The notes beneath the pieces were generated by a model. It saw only the letters and a program-made list of their open reading frames with translations. It had not been told where the DNA came from and did not search any database. From an uncultured Granulosicoccaceae bacterium (GTDB lineage: Bacteria > Pseudomonadota > Gammaproteobacteria > CALCKW01), in NCBI GenBank assembly GCA_937941555.1, contig CALDHJ010000084.1, forward strand, positions 1-9,201: a stretch of 9,201 nt of DNA, given 5' to 3'. Shown here piece by piece: positions 1 to 6,542 of this stretch. Within the stretch, counting starts at the first letter, position 1. Every line of letters starts with the position of its first letter. Position numbers and translations under genes: made by a program.

Positions 1-739
1 CGTGGCGCAAGGCTGCCTCGCGGATCGTGCGCTTGAGCAGGAACACCTGATCGGCCAGCGTCAGCGGGTCGCCGTGTTGCAGATTGATCTCGATCTGGCC
101 CGCACCGCCCTCCTGAATGATGGTATCGAGCTCGAAACCCTGCGCTTCGGCAAAGTCGTAGATGTGGTCGATCACCACACCGTACTCATCCACCGCACTC
201 ATGCTGTAGGCCTGCCGGCTAACCCCGCTGCGCCCGGTGCGCCCGACCGGCGGTTCGATCGGCATATCAGGGTCAGGGTTGGGTTTCGTGAGATAGAACT
301 CCATCTCCGGCGCGATCACCGGCGACCAGCCGCGTTTGGTATAGAGCTCCAACACACGCTTGAGAACATTGCGCGGCGCGAGCGGGTGCGGCTCGCCGTC
401 GAGCGTCTGGATGTCGTGGATGACCTGCAGGGTGACATCACCGGTCCAGGGCACGGCGGTAGCCGCCTGATAGTCCGGCACCAGCACCATGTCGGCTTCG
501 GTCCAGTAGTCATCGCGCTCGAAGTGCGCGTATTCACCCGTAATGGTCTGAAAGAACAGCGAGGTCGGCAGGTACATCTTGTCCTGGCGAAAAAATTTGT
601 TGGCCGGCATGGCCTTGCCGCGCGCGATGCCGGCAAGATCCGGGATGATGCACTCCACCTCGTCGAGCACGCGCCCGTTGAGCCATTCGTGAAAGGCGTC
701 AGGCAGTCGGTCGATGACAGGTGTGTCAGAAGCAGCCAT
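1..739 (-). CDS. Glutamine synthetase family protein, probable gamma-glutamylpolyamine synthetase (partial, C-terminus outside window)
   Basis: Only the first 246 codons are present; the gene runs off the left edge. Visible is the N-terminal beta-grasp region (about residues 15-105, with the family segment VECIIPDLAGIARGK at 28-42) and the start of the catalytic domain. The metal-binding glutamates of the GS fold are recognisable: PEMEF (E145, E147) and E210 followed by AGQIE (E217). The IARGK and E-x3-GQ-x-E pattern resembles the PuuA/GlnA-like ligases that join glutamate to amines rather than classical GlnA. The expected reaction is ATP-dependent gamma-glutamylation of putrescine or a related amine in the cytoplasm, the first step of the gamma-glutamylated putrescine pathway. 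The start is ATG with a weak GGA (747-749) 7 bases upstream, 26 bases after the ureohydrolase stop. Membership of the polyamine operon supports an amine substrate; the exact amine cannot be told. Confidence 0.88.
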   Translation of the reverse strand, partial: MAASDTPVIDRLPDAFHEWLNGRVLDEVECIIPDLAGIARGKAMPANKFFRQDKMYLPTSLFFQTITGEYAHFERDDYWTEADMVLVPDYQAATAVPWTGDVTLQVIHDIQTLDGEPHPLAPRNVLKRVLELYTKRGWSPVIAPEMEFYLTKPNPDPDMPIEPPVGRTGRSGVSRQAYSMSAVDEYGVVIDHIYDFAEAQGFELDTIIQEGGAGQIEINLQHGDPLTLADQVFLLKRTIREAALRH

Positions 740-765
740 GAAAAAATCCGGGGTGTCGAGTCGGG

Positions 766-1743
766 TCAGAGACGACCGACAGGGTGGGTTTCGGCGCCGT
801 TCGCGAGCGCCAACTGAACCAGCCATTCGGTGGCAATACTCGCCGCCGCAATGGCCGTGATTTCCGCGTGGTCGTAAGGTGGCGACACTTCCACAAGGTC
901 CATGCCGATCAGATTCAATCCGTTCAGCCCGCGCATCAGCTCAAGCGCCTGCCAACTGGCGAGCCCGCCGGAGACCGGCGTGCCGGTGCCCGGCGCGAAC
1001 GCCGGGTCGAGGGAATCGATGTCATAGGACACGTAGAGCGGCGCATCCCCTGCCCTGTCTCGGATGATCTCGATCGCGGCATCGATACCGTGGCGGTGCA
1101 CCCAGGGGCTCGAGAGGATCTCGAAGCCGTGGTCCGAATCGTTCTGCGTGCGCAGACCCAACTGGGTGCTGCGCGACACATCGACAATGCCCTCACGCGC
1201 GGCGCGCAGGAACATGTTGCCGTGGTTGATCTCGCCCTCTTCTTCCGGCCAGGTGTCGCAGTGCGCGTCCACTTGCAAGAGCGCCACCGGTCCGTGGCGC
1301 TCGGCGTGCGCCTTCAGAAGCGGGTAGCTGACAAAATGGTCGCCCCCGAACGTCAACATCTTCGCACCGCTGTCGAGCAACACGCGGGCATGATCTGCAA
1401 TCGCCTCGGTCACCGACATGGGCTCGTGCGGGTTGACGAAACAATCGCCCCAGTCGACAACCGATAACGCCTCTTCGAGCACGATGCCGGACGGAAAGCT
1501 CGCAAGCTCGGCCAATTGCACCGACGCTGCGCGGATGGCGCGCGGCCCCAGACGGCAGCCCGGACGGTAGGTGGTGGCGCAGTCGAAGGGAACGCCGCTG
1601 ACAACCACGTCGACCCCGTCGAGGTCGCGGGTGTAGCGCCGGCGGAGAAAACTCAATGCGCCGCCGTAGGTCATCTCACGGCCCTTGACCGTATTGCTTG
1701 TGGCGAGAAACGCCTGATCACCAGTGTCGATGGATTCGCTCAC
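766..1743 (-). CDS. speB: Agmatinase-type ureohydrolase (arginase/agmatinase family)
   Basis: Predicted to hydrolyse agmatine to putrescine and urea with a binuclear manganese centre in the cytoplasm. All family metal ligands are present, numbering from the GTG start: GGDH (H136), DAHCD (D159, H161, D163) and SYDIDSLDP (D241, D243), followed by the APGTGTPVSGG signature (250-260). A conserved late glutamate is also visible (E285 in DLVEVSPP). The 325-residue length fits agmatinases (E. coli SpeB is about 306). I chose GTG at 1743 because it overlaps the potI TGA in a GTGA coupling junction and gives a normal-length N-terminus. An in-frame ATG at 1788 would add 15 Pro/Ala/Glu-rich residues, overlap potI by 49 bases, and has no clear Shine-Dalgarno sequence. 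Guanidinobutyrase or guanidinopropionase are possible alternatives, since these share every motif; the polyamine importer next door favours agmatine. Confidence 0.88.
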   Translation of the reverse strand: MSESIDTGDQAFLATSNTVKGREMTYGGALSFLRRRYTRDLDGVDVVVSGVPFDCATTYRPGCRLGPRAIRAASVQLAELASFPSGIVLEEALSVVDWGDCFVNPHEPMSVTEAIADHARVLLDSGAKMLTFGGDHFVSYPLLKAHAERHGPVALLQVDAHCDTWPEEEGEINHGNMFLRAAREGIVDVSRSTQLGLRTQNDSDHGFEILSSPWVHRHGIDAAIEIIRDRAGDAPLYVSYDIDSLDPAFAPGTGTPVSGGLASWQALELMRGLNGLNLIGMDLVEVSPPYDHAEITAIAAASIATEWLVQLALANGAETHPVGRL

Positions 1744-2555
1744 GCTTGCGGGTTCCGGTTGGTCGGCTTGCGCCGGTTCATGATCCATAAACTGCCCAGC
1801 ACGCCGACCGAGACCACCGCGATCATCAAGGTCGCAAGCGCATTCACGTCCGGACTGACGCCGAGACGCACCTTGGAGAAAATCACCATCGGCAAGGTGC
1901 TCGCCCCGGGACCGGACACAAAGCTTGCGATCACAAGGTCATCGAGCGAAAGCGTAAAGGCCAGCAGCCAACCCGACACGAGCGCGGGGGCGATGGTCGG
2001 CAGGGTGATGTCGAAAAACACGCGCACCGGCGTCGCACCCAGATCGAGTGCAGCCTCCTCGGTCGAGCGGTCCATGTCGACGAGGCGCGACTGCACCACG
2101 ACCGCGACGTAGGCCATACAGAAGGTGGTGTGCGCGATGATGATGGTGGTCAGGCCACGCCCGGCCGGCCAGCCGAAGGTAAGCTCCATCGACACAAACA
2201 GCAAGAGCAGCGAGAGCCCGGTAATGACTTCCGGCATGACGAGCGGCGCCGTGGTCATACCATTGAAGAGCGTGCGGCCGGCGAAACGGCCGAAACGCGC
2301 CAACACCAGCGCAGCAAGTGTGCCGAGCACCAGTGCGACACTCGCACTGATCAGGGCGATCTTGAGACTCACCCAGGCCGCTTGCAGTATTTGTGGGTCG
2401 CGAAACAGCTCGCCGTACCACTTGGTCGAAAACCGGCTCCAGACGGTGACCAGCTTCGACTCGTTGAAGCTGTAGATCACCAGCGATACGATCGGCAGGT
2501 ACAGAAATGCAAAGCCGAGCGACGCCGCGATCGGCACGAACCAGCCCCGTTTCAT
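1740..2555 (-). CDS. potI: Putrescine/spermidine ABC transporter permease, PotI type
   Basis: Inner-membrane permease subunit, 271 residues, partner of PotH in the heterodimeric channel of a polyamine importer. Hydrophobic segments are seen near residues 8-29, 63-87, 103-123, 136-155, 188-212 and 237-259, giving the six-helix layout of this family. The cytoplasmic EAA loop that docks on the ATPase is clear at about 167-187 (EEAALDLGATPVRVFFDITL), and the conserved SLDDLVIASFVSGPG stretch (203-217) is typical of PotC/PotI. Start is ATG overlapping the potH stop as ATGA, with a good Shine-Dalgarno GAGGGA (2561-2566) 5 bases upstream. The stop is shared with the GTG start of the ureohydrolase gene. 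PotC of a spermidine system is the main alternative; the agmatinase and GS-like ligase in the operon favour a putrescine-type system. Confidence 0.93.
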   Translation of the reverse strand: MKRGWFVPIAASLGFAFLYLPIVSLVIYSFNESKLVTVWSRFSTKWYGELFRDPQILQAAWVSLKIALISASVALVLGTLAALVLARFGRFAGRTLFNGMTTAPLVMPEVITGLSLLLLFVSMELTFGWPAGRGLTTIIIAHTTFCMAYVAVVVQSRLVDMDRSTEEAALDLGATPVRVFFDITLPTIAPALVSGWLLAFTLSLDDLVIASFVSGPGASTLPMVIFSKVRLGVSPDVNALATLMIAVVSVGVLGSLWIMNRRKPTNRNPQA

Positions 2556-3445
2556 GTGCGTCCCTCGGCGGCGCTTTGCGCGTTGCGCAGCAGCATGATC
2601 GGTAACACCAAAATCACCAGCATCACCATCGCCACGGCAGAGGCAACCGGCCAGTCGCGGTTGTTGAAGAACTCCGTCCAGAGCACCTTGCCGATCATCA
2701 GGGTATCGGCGCCGCCGAGCAGTGCCGGAATCACGAACTCACCCACCGCCGGGATGAACACCAACAGGCAGCCTGCCAGCATGCCCGGCATGGATAGCGG
2801 CAAGGTCACGGTGAGGAAAGTGTGAACCGGTTTGGCACCCAGATCCTCTGCCGCCTCGAAGAGCGACTCATCGAGCTTTACGAGGTTCGCGTAGAGCGGC
2901 AACACCAGAAACGGCAAGTAGGTGTAGACGATGCCGAGGTAGACAGCGAAATCGGTTTGCAACATGGGAATGGGCTGGTCGATCACGCCGATACCCATGA
3001 GCATGTTGTTGATCACACCGTTGGGTTTGAGCAAACCGATCCACGCATACACCCGCAACAGAAAACTCGTCCAGAACGGCAGGATCACCAGCATCAGCAG
3101 GAAGTTGCGCCGGTCTGCGCGAGCGCGGGCGATGTACCAGGCCATGGGGTAGCCGATAATCAGGCAGAAGATCGCCGAGAAAAACGCTATGCGCAAGGAC
3201 TCGAGAAAGGCGTTGATGTAGAGCGTGTCTTCTATCAGGTAGCGGTAGTTGCCGATGTTCAGTGTGACGGTCAGGTAGTCGTCGTCCCACTCCCACAGTG
3301 GAAGGTACGGCGGGCGGGCGATCGCGGCCTCTGATAGCGAGAGTTTCGCCACCACCAGAAACGGCACCAGAAAAAACACGAACAACCACAAGCCCGGCAC
3401 ACTGACAACCCAGCGCTTTCCGCTAGCACCCAGCAAGCGCCTCAT
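2552..3445 (-). CDS. potH: Putrescine/spermidine ABC transporter permease, PotH type
   Basis: Inner-membrane permease of 297 residues, the PotB/PotH-type partner of PotI. Strongly hydrophobic segments lie near residues 12-34, 83-106, 115-137, 166-188, 221-242 and 266-285. The EAA loop is at about 197-217 (EAAEDLGAKPVHTFLTVTLP). The family sequence PFWTSFLLRVYAWIGLL (123-139) and the VGEFVIPALLGG segment (234-245) are characteristic of polyamine permeases. The N-terminal half has a periplasmic loop with the WEWDDDYLT stretch often seen in this subfamily. The start ATG overlaps the potG stop by 4 bases (ATGA, 3442-3445) and has no recognisable Shine-Dalgarno sequence, so it probably depends on translational coupling to potG. 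The stop overlaps the potI start in the same way. Nothing looks truncated or broken. Confidence 0.93.
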   Translation of the reverse strand: MRRLLGASGKRWVVSVPGLWLFVFFLVPFLVVAKLSLSEAAIARPPYLPLWEWDDDYLTVTLNIGNYRYLIEDTLYINAFLESLRIAFFSAIFCLIIGYPMAWYIARARADRRNFLLMLVILPFWTSFLLRVYAWIGLLKPNGVINNMLMGIGVIDQPIPMLQTDFAVYLGIVYTYLPFLVLPLYANLVKLDESLFEAAEDLGAKPVHTFLTVTLPLSMPGMLAGCLLVFIPAVGEFVIPALLGGADTLMIGKVLWTEFFNNRDWPVASAVAMVMLVILVLPIMLLRNAQSAAEGRT

Positions 3446-4569
3446 ACGGGCAGCACCACGCCAGCGGTATCGCCCCAGCTGAGATAGACCGCATCGTCCC
3501 AGCTCACCGGGTGCGCGTCATCGCGATCGAGGTTGGGCTGTGTCACGTGCACCAACTTGCCGTTGGCCAGGCGCACCCGCAGCACGGATGAACCCCCCAT
3601 GTAGGCGATCTCATCCACTACGCCCTGCAAGACATTGTGCGATTGCGCCGGTGGCTGCGTACTCACCCGCACTTTCTCGGGTCGCAACGCGACCCAGAGG
3701 CGCTGCCCCGGCGTACAGCTGACGCCATGACCGACGTAGATCTCGGCACCGATATCCGCGCAATCGAGGCGCATGTGCGCTTCCCCGTCTTCGCTGACAC
3801 GGCCTTCGAACAGGTTGACCGAGCCGATGAAATCGGCCACGAACCGCGAGTTGGGGTACTCATACACTTCGCGGGGGGTTGCGACCTGTACGATCTCGCC
3901 GTCGCGCATGACACCGATCCGGGTCGCGAGTGTCATCGCCTCCTCCTGGTCGTGGGTAACCACCACGAAAGTGACCCCGGTCTCTTCCTGAATTTTCATC
4001 AACTCGAACTGCGTCTCTTCGCGCAGCTTCTTGTCCAACGCGCCAAGCGGCTCGTCGAGCAGCAGCAGCTTGGGCCCTTTGGCCAGCGCGCGCGCAAGCG
4101 CAACCCGCTGGCGCTGTCCGCCGGACAGCTGACTCGGCTTGCGTTTGGCAAAGTCGCCCAGCTGTACCATCGACAACAACTGGTCGACACGGCTTGCAAT
4201 TTCGGCGCGCGGCAATCGCTCGCGCTTGAGGCCGTAGGCAATGTTGTCTGCCACCGTCATGTGCGGAAACAAGGCGTAGGACTGGAACATCATGTTCACA
4301 GGCCGGCGGTAGGGCGGCACATCGGCCATGTCTTGCCCGTCGATCTCGATGCTGCCGGCATTGGCGGTCTCGAAGCCCGCAAGCATGCGCAGCAGCGTGG
4401 ACTTGCCGGACCCGCTGCCACCGAGCAAACAGAACAATTCGCCGCGGTAGATGTCGAGCGATACCTTGTCGACTGCGGCAACCGAGCCGAAGTGTTTGCT
4501 CAGCCCCTTGATTCGCAGAAAAGGTTGCGCGCTCGGGTCGCGCCAGGGCTGATCGTCTGACACCGTCAC
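3442..4569 (-). CDS. potG: Polyamine ABC transporter ATP-binding protein, PotG type
   Basis: Cytoplasmic ATPase that drives the PotH/PotI channel. Numbering from GTG at 4569 (375 residues; E. coli PotG is about 377): Walker A GGSGSGKST (50-58), Q-loop Q96 in MFQSYALFPH, signature LSGGQ (148-152), Walker B LLLLDEP (168-174, catalytic E173), D-loop GALD, and switch His H206 in VTHDQEEA. After about residue 250 a C-terminal TOBE-type beta domain follows, with the LRPEKVRV segment typical of CysA/PotA/PotG-like importers. I chose GTG at 4569 because a strong GAGGAG (4576-4581) sits 6 bases upstream; another in-frame GTG at 4602 would add 11 Cys-rich residues unlike the family and lies inside an inverted repeat. 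It is separated from potF by 87 bases containing hairpins but is otherwise in the same operon. Confidence 0.94.
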   Translation of the reverse strand: MTVSDDQPWRDPSAQPFLRIKGLSKHFGSVAAVDKVSLDIYRGELFCLLGGSGSGKSTLLRMLAGFETANAGSIEIDGQDMADVPPYRRPVNMMFQSYALFPHMTVADNIAYGLKRERLPRAEIASRVDQLLSMVQLGDFAKRKPSQLSGGQRQRVALARALAKGPKLLLLDEPLGALDKKLREETQFELMKIQEETGVTFVVVTHDQEEAMTLATRIGVMRDGEIVQVATPREVYEYPNSRFVADFIGSVNLFEGRVSEDGEAHMRLDCADIGAEIYVGHGVSCTPGQRLWVALRPEKVRVSTQPPAQSHNVLQGVVDEIAYMGGSSVLRVRLANGKLVHVTQPNLDRDDAHPVSWDDAVYLSWGDTAGVVLPV

Positions 4570-4575
4570 GGGGCA

Positions 4576-4581
4576 CTCCTC
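4576..4581 (-). promoter_or_regulatory. Strong ribosome binding site deciding the potG start
   Basis: On the minus strand this reads GAGGAG, ending 6 bases before GTG at 4569. It supports that start over the in-frame GTG at 4602 and gives potG its own translation initiation after the intercistronic gap. Confidence 0.7.
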
Positions 4582-4590
4582 GGGAGAGAA

Positions 4591-4615
4591 GCAGCCGCAC
4601 ACAGTGGCCGGCTGC
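4591..4615 (-). repeat. Inverted repeat (7-bp stem) in the potF-potG gap
   Basis: GCAGCCG (4591-4597) and CGGCTGC (4609-4615) are exact reverse complements separated by 11 bases. It lies between the larger hairpin and the potG ribosome binding site. No run of T follows on the transcribed strand. It may be a second mRNA stem, but a 7-bp stem can arise by chance in GC-rich DNA. Confidence 0.45.
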
Positions 4616-4620
4616 AGGTC

Positions 4621-4645
4621 GCGACGCGCGAGAGCCGCGCGTCGC
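4621..4645 (-). promoter_or_regulatory. Strong intercistronic hairpin after potF (10-bp perfect stem, 5-base loop)
   Basis: GCGACGCGCG (4621-4630) and CGCGCGTCGC (4636-4645) are perfect reverse complements around a 5-base loop. The hairpin begins 11 bases after the potF stop codon. The transcript downstream of it has no U-run, so it is not a textbook intrinsic terminator. Stable stem-loops between the gene for a binding protein and those for its ABC partners are known (for example after malE) to protect the upstream mRNA from 3' exonucleases or to attenuate downstream expression. That role here is inferred from position and shape. Confidence 0.72.
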
Positions 4646-4656
4646 TGGCGGGCGTG

Positions 4657-5742
4657 TTACTGCCCAGTCTTCACTTTGGTCCAGAGCCGCGTGACTGTGC
4701 GGTCCTGACGTGCGTTGTAGACTTTCGACGCCCAGAGGTTCTGCTTGGCGGCGTCGGTTGGGAAGATGCCGGGATCGGACGTGATCTCTTCATCGACCAG
4801 CGGCATGGACGCCGCGTTGCCATTGGCGTACCAGACGTAGTTGGTGATGTCGGCGGTGATCTGCGCATCCATGACGAAGTCGATGAACTTGTGCGCCGCA
4901 TCGGGGTTCGGCGCGTCGACCGGAATCGCCATGGTGTCGAACCACTGCAACGCACCCTCTTTCGGGATCACATAGGTGACAGCCACGCCGTTGTCGGCCT
5001 CATCGGCGCGGTCGCGTGCCTGGAAAATATCGCCAGACCAACCCACCGAGACACAGACATCGCCGTTGGCGAGGTCAGAGATGTATTGTGAGGAGTGGAA
5101 ATACCGAATGTAGGGGCGAACGGCCATCAACAGGTCTGCGCCGGCTTCGAAGTCGGCCTTTTCAGTTGAGCGGGGATCGAGACCGAGGTAATTCATCGCC
5201 GCGGGCAGTAGCTCGGTCGGCGCGTCGAGCACACTGATGCCACAGTCGGCGAGCTTGGCCGCCACGGCGGGATCGAACACCAGTGACCAGCTGTCGGTCG
5301 GCGCGTCATCGCCGAGACGCTCCTGGATCATGTCGACGTTGTAGCCGATTCCGGTGGTGCCCCACATGTAGATCACCGCGTGCGCGTTACCTTCGTCGTA
5401 GCCCGCGAGGCCCTCCATGAGATCGGCGTCCATGTTGCCGAGGTTGCCGAGCTTGCTCTTGTCGAGTGGCTGGTAGGCACCGGCTGCAATCTGGCGCTGG
5501 AGAAAGTCGGAAGTCGGCACCACCACGTCGTAGCCCGAGTTGCCAGCGAGCATCTTGGCTTCAAGCACCTCGTTGGAGTCGTAGACGTCATAGTTGACCT
5601 CGATACCGGTTGCCGCCGTGAACTTCTCGATGGTGTCTTCGGCGATGTAATCCGACCAGTTGTACACATTGAGCGTTTCCGCCGACGCGAGAGGCGCTGC
5701 GAGCGCAGCCGCAATCAGGGTGGCAAGGGGCAGATGTTTCAT
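4657..5742 (-). CDS. potF: Periplasmic putrescine/polyamine-binding protein, PotF type
   Basis: Extracytoplasmic solute-binding protein of 361 residues (E. coli PotF is 370) that delivers polyamines to PotGHI. It begins with a Sec signal peptide: MKH, a hydrophobic stretch at about 4-19, and a likely cleavage after ASA (residue 21). The mature protein starts with the PotD/PotF hallmark LNVYNWSDYI (24-33). Residues matching the PotF ligand pocket are visible: W29/S30/Y32, S78, E177, the WSGD motif (W235, D238) and D269 in QWFDTMAIP. Start ATG at 5742 has GGAG (5750-5753) 7 bases upstream; the reading frame stays open up to 6105, but that extension crosses the divergent promoter region and encodes no signal peptide. 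First gene of the operon, divergent from a GntR regulator. Close resemblance to PotF suggests diamines, but spermidine cannot be excluded. Confidence 0.94.
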   Translation of the reverse strand: MKHLPLATLIAAALAAPLASAETLNVYNWSDYIAEDTIEKFTAATGIEVNYDVYDSNEVLEAKMLAGNSGYDVVVPTSDFLQRQIAAGAYQPLDKSKLGNLGNMDADLMEGLAGYDEGNAHAVIYMWGTTGIGYNVDMIQERLGDDAPTDSWSLVFDPAVAAKLADCGISVLDAPTELLPAAMNYLGLDPRSTEKADFEAGADLLMAVRPYIRYFHSSQYISDLANGDVCVSVGWSGDIFQARDRADEADNGVAVTYVIPKEGALQWFDTMAIPVDAPNPDAAHKFIDFVMDAQITADITNYVWYANGNAASMPLVDEEITSDPGIFPTDAAKQNLWASKVYNARQDRTVTRLWTKVKTGQ

Positions 5743-5751
5743 GAACTCACT

Positions 5752-5792
5752 CCGGGTATGGGTATTCAGCACCGGGCGGAATCGGGACCCGG
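5752..5792 (-). promoter_or_regulatory. potF leader with competing GC-rich stems near the ribosome binding site
   Basis: In the potF mRNA, CCGGG (from 5792 to 5788) can pair with CCCGG at 5776-5772 (5 pairs plus a GU at each end), or, extended to CCGGGU, with ACCCGG at 5757-5752 (6 pairs). The second pairing overlaps the first bases of the Shine-Dalgarno GGAG (5750-5753). The two structures use the same 5' arm and exclude each other. Whether either forms or matters is not shown by sequence alone. Confidence 0.3.
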
Positions 5793-5796
5793 CGTT

Positions 5797-5806
5797 TGTG
5801 ATCACA
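5797..5806. promoter_or_regulatory. Perfect 10-bp palindrome TGTGATCACA, candidate operator
   Basis: A perfect two-fold symmetric site located between the two divergent genes. Dimeric GntR-family regulators bind short palindromes of this kind, commonly in their own promoter region, so this is a candidate operator for the adjacent regulator. It contains the TGTGA/TCACA half-sites of CRP but without the 6-bp spacer that CRP needs. Confidence 0.45.
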
Positions 5807-5829
5807 TTTTCCTGAAGACTATCACATTT
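5801..5829. repeat. Direct repeat of ATCACATTT, 20-bp period
   Basis: ATCACATTT occurs at 5801-5809 and 5821-5829, exactly 20 bp start to start, about two helical turns, so both copies face the same side of the DNA. The second copy is followed by AATTGTG, making an imperfect palindrome at 5823-5838 (CACA...TGTG outer arms). The first copy overlaps TGTGATCACA. The arrangement resembles a tandem operator. Confidence 0.5.
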
Positions 5830-5873
5830 GAAATTGTGTGTAGACTGCAGGCCATGCCGCACAGTATCGCACC

Positions 5874-6542
5874 GTGAACCCCCGCGCACCCGCACCCGAA
5901 GCGACCGCTCAGGAGCAGGCCTACGCCAGTCTGCGCCAGCGGATTCTGATCGGAGATCTCGCACCGGGGCAGCGCCTGACGCTACGAGGCCTGGCGACGG
6001 AGTTGGGCCTGTCCCCCACGCCCGTGCGCGAGGCGCTGCGCCGACTCGCGGCCGAAGGGGCGCTGTCGGTCGGTCGCAATCGGCGGGTGATGGTGCCCTT
6101 GCCAACGGCAGCGCAACTGATCGAGTTGGTCCAGTTGCGCTGTGTGCTTGAAACCCACCTCGCCGCGCGCGCCCTGCCGCATGTCAACGATCGCCTGATT
6201 GACACCTTGCGCGACGTCGACACCGAGATTGACGCGGCCCTCGTCGCCCACGACTACGCGCGCGCAGTGTTGCTCAACCAGCGCTTCCACACCCTGCTTT
6301 ACACCGCTAATCCCGACGGCACCGGCATGCCGCTGGTCGAGAGCCTCTGGCTGCAGCTCGGCCCGTGTATGCGGATCGCCGCCGGCCACGCCGAGCAGCT
6401 CTACCCCGAGGATCACCACAAGACCCTGCTCGACGCGCTGACTGCGCGCGACCCGATCGCGGTCACACGCGTGTTGCGGCAGGACATCGAGGCCGGCTTC
6501 GGCGACCTGACGGCGCGTGCACTTCAGGCGGTGTTGGGCTGA
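5874..6542 (+). CDS. GntR family transcriptional regulator, FadR/FCD subfamily
   Basis: DNA-binding regulator of 222 residues, cytoplasmic, acting as a dimer. The N-terminal winged helix-turn-helix spans about residues 12-77, with the GntR signature LRQRILIGDLAPGQRL (20-35), LATELGLSPTPVREALRRL (40-58) and the wing GNRRVMVP. The rest is a helical FCD-type ligand domain; candidate metal or ligand residues lie in LNQRFH (134-139) and the EDHH stretch (179-182). FCD regulators usually respond to organic acids, amino-acid derivatives or related metabolites. It reads away from potF and presumably controls the pot operon and itself through sites at 5797-5838; this is inferred. The GTG start has no clear Shine-Dalgarno sequence. 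A 7-codon reading frame (ATG at 5853) ends in a TGA that overlaps this GTG as GTGA, which could supply coupling. The stop lies 6 bases from the end of the facing gene. Confidence 0.9.
   Translation: MNPRAPAPEATAQEQAYASLRQRILIGDLAPGQRLTLRGLATELGLSPTPVREALRRLAAEGALSVGRNRRVMVPLPTAAQLIELVQLRCVLETHLAARALPHVNDRLIDTLRDVDTEIDAALVAHDYARAVLLNQRFHTLLYTANPDGTGMPLVESLWLQLGPCMRIAAGHAEQLYPEDHHKTLLDALTARDPIAVTRVLRQDIEAGFGDLTARALQAVLG

Larger units (their letters stand above)
5743..5873. promoter_or_regulatory. Divergent intergenic region between potF operon and GntR regulator
   Basis: This 131-bp gap must hold the promoters of both the potF operon (leftward) and the regulator gene (rightward). Its middle, about 5795-5840, is clearly more AT-rich than the flanking genes and carries the repeats listed separately. 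I could not find a convincing -35/-10 pair in either direction. The best weak candidate for the regulator is TTGTGA (5796-5801) with TATCAC (5820-5825) at 18-bp spacing, which overlaps the repeats, as expected for autoregulation. Confidence 0.6.

Noticed and set aside
1..739. Truncated pseudogene of a glutamine synthetase
   Set aside because: The frame is intact up to the edge; the missing C-terminus is due to the window boundary.
2..817. 271-codon open frame on the plus strand
   Set aside because: It is the complement of the GS-like gene on the minus strand, whose product has conserved family motifs; the plus-strand product matches nothing recognisable.
784..1467. 227-codon plus-strand frame opposite the ureohydrolase
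   Set aside because: Shadow frame in GC-rich DNA; the minus strand carries all ureohydrolase metal-binding motifs.
3637..4560. 307-codon plus-strand frame opposite potG
   Set aside because: Shadow of potG; no recognisable domain, while potG has every ABC ATPase motif.
4591..4645. Rho-independent terminator after potF
   Set aside because: Stable stems are present but no U-run follows on the transcribed strand, and potG is clearly part of the same transport operon.
5797..5826. CRP-like TGTGA/TCACA half-sites
   Set aside because: The half-sites abut with no spacer or are too far apart, not the TGTGA-N6-TCACA arrangement CRP requires.
5743..6105. 121-codon N-terminal extension of potF in the same open frame
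   Set aside because: It would cross the divergent promoter region and the start of the regulator gene; the signal peptide and GGAG ribosome binding site fix the start at 5742.
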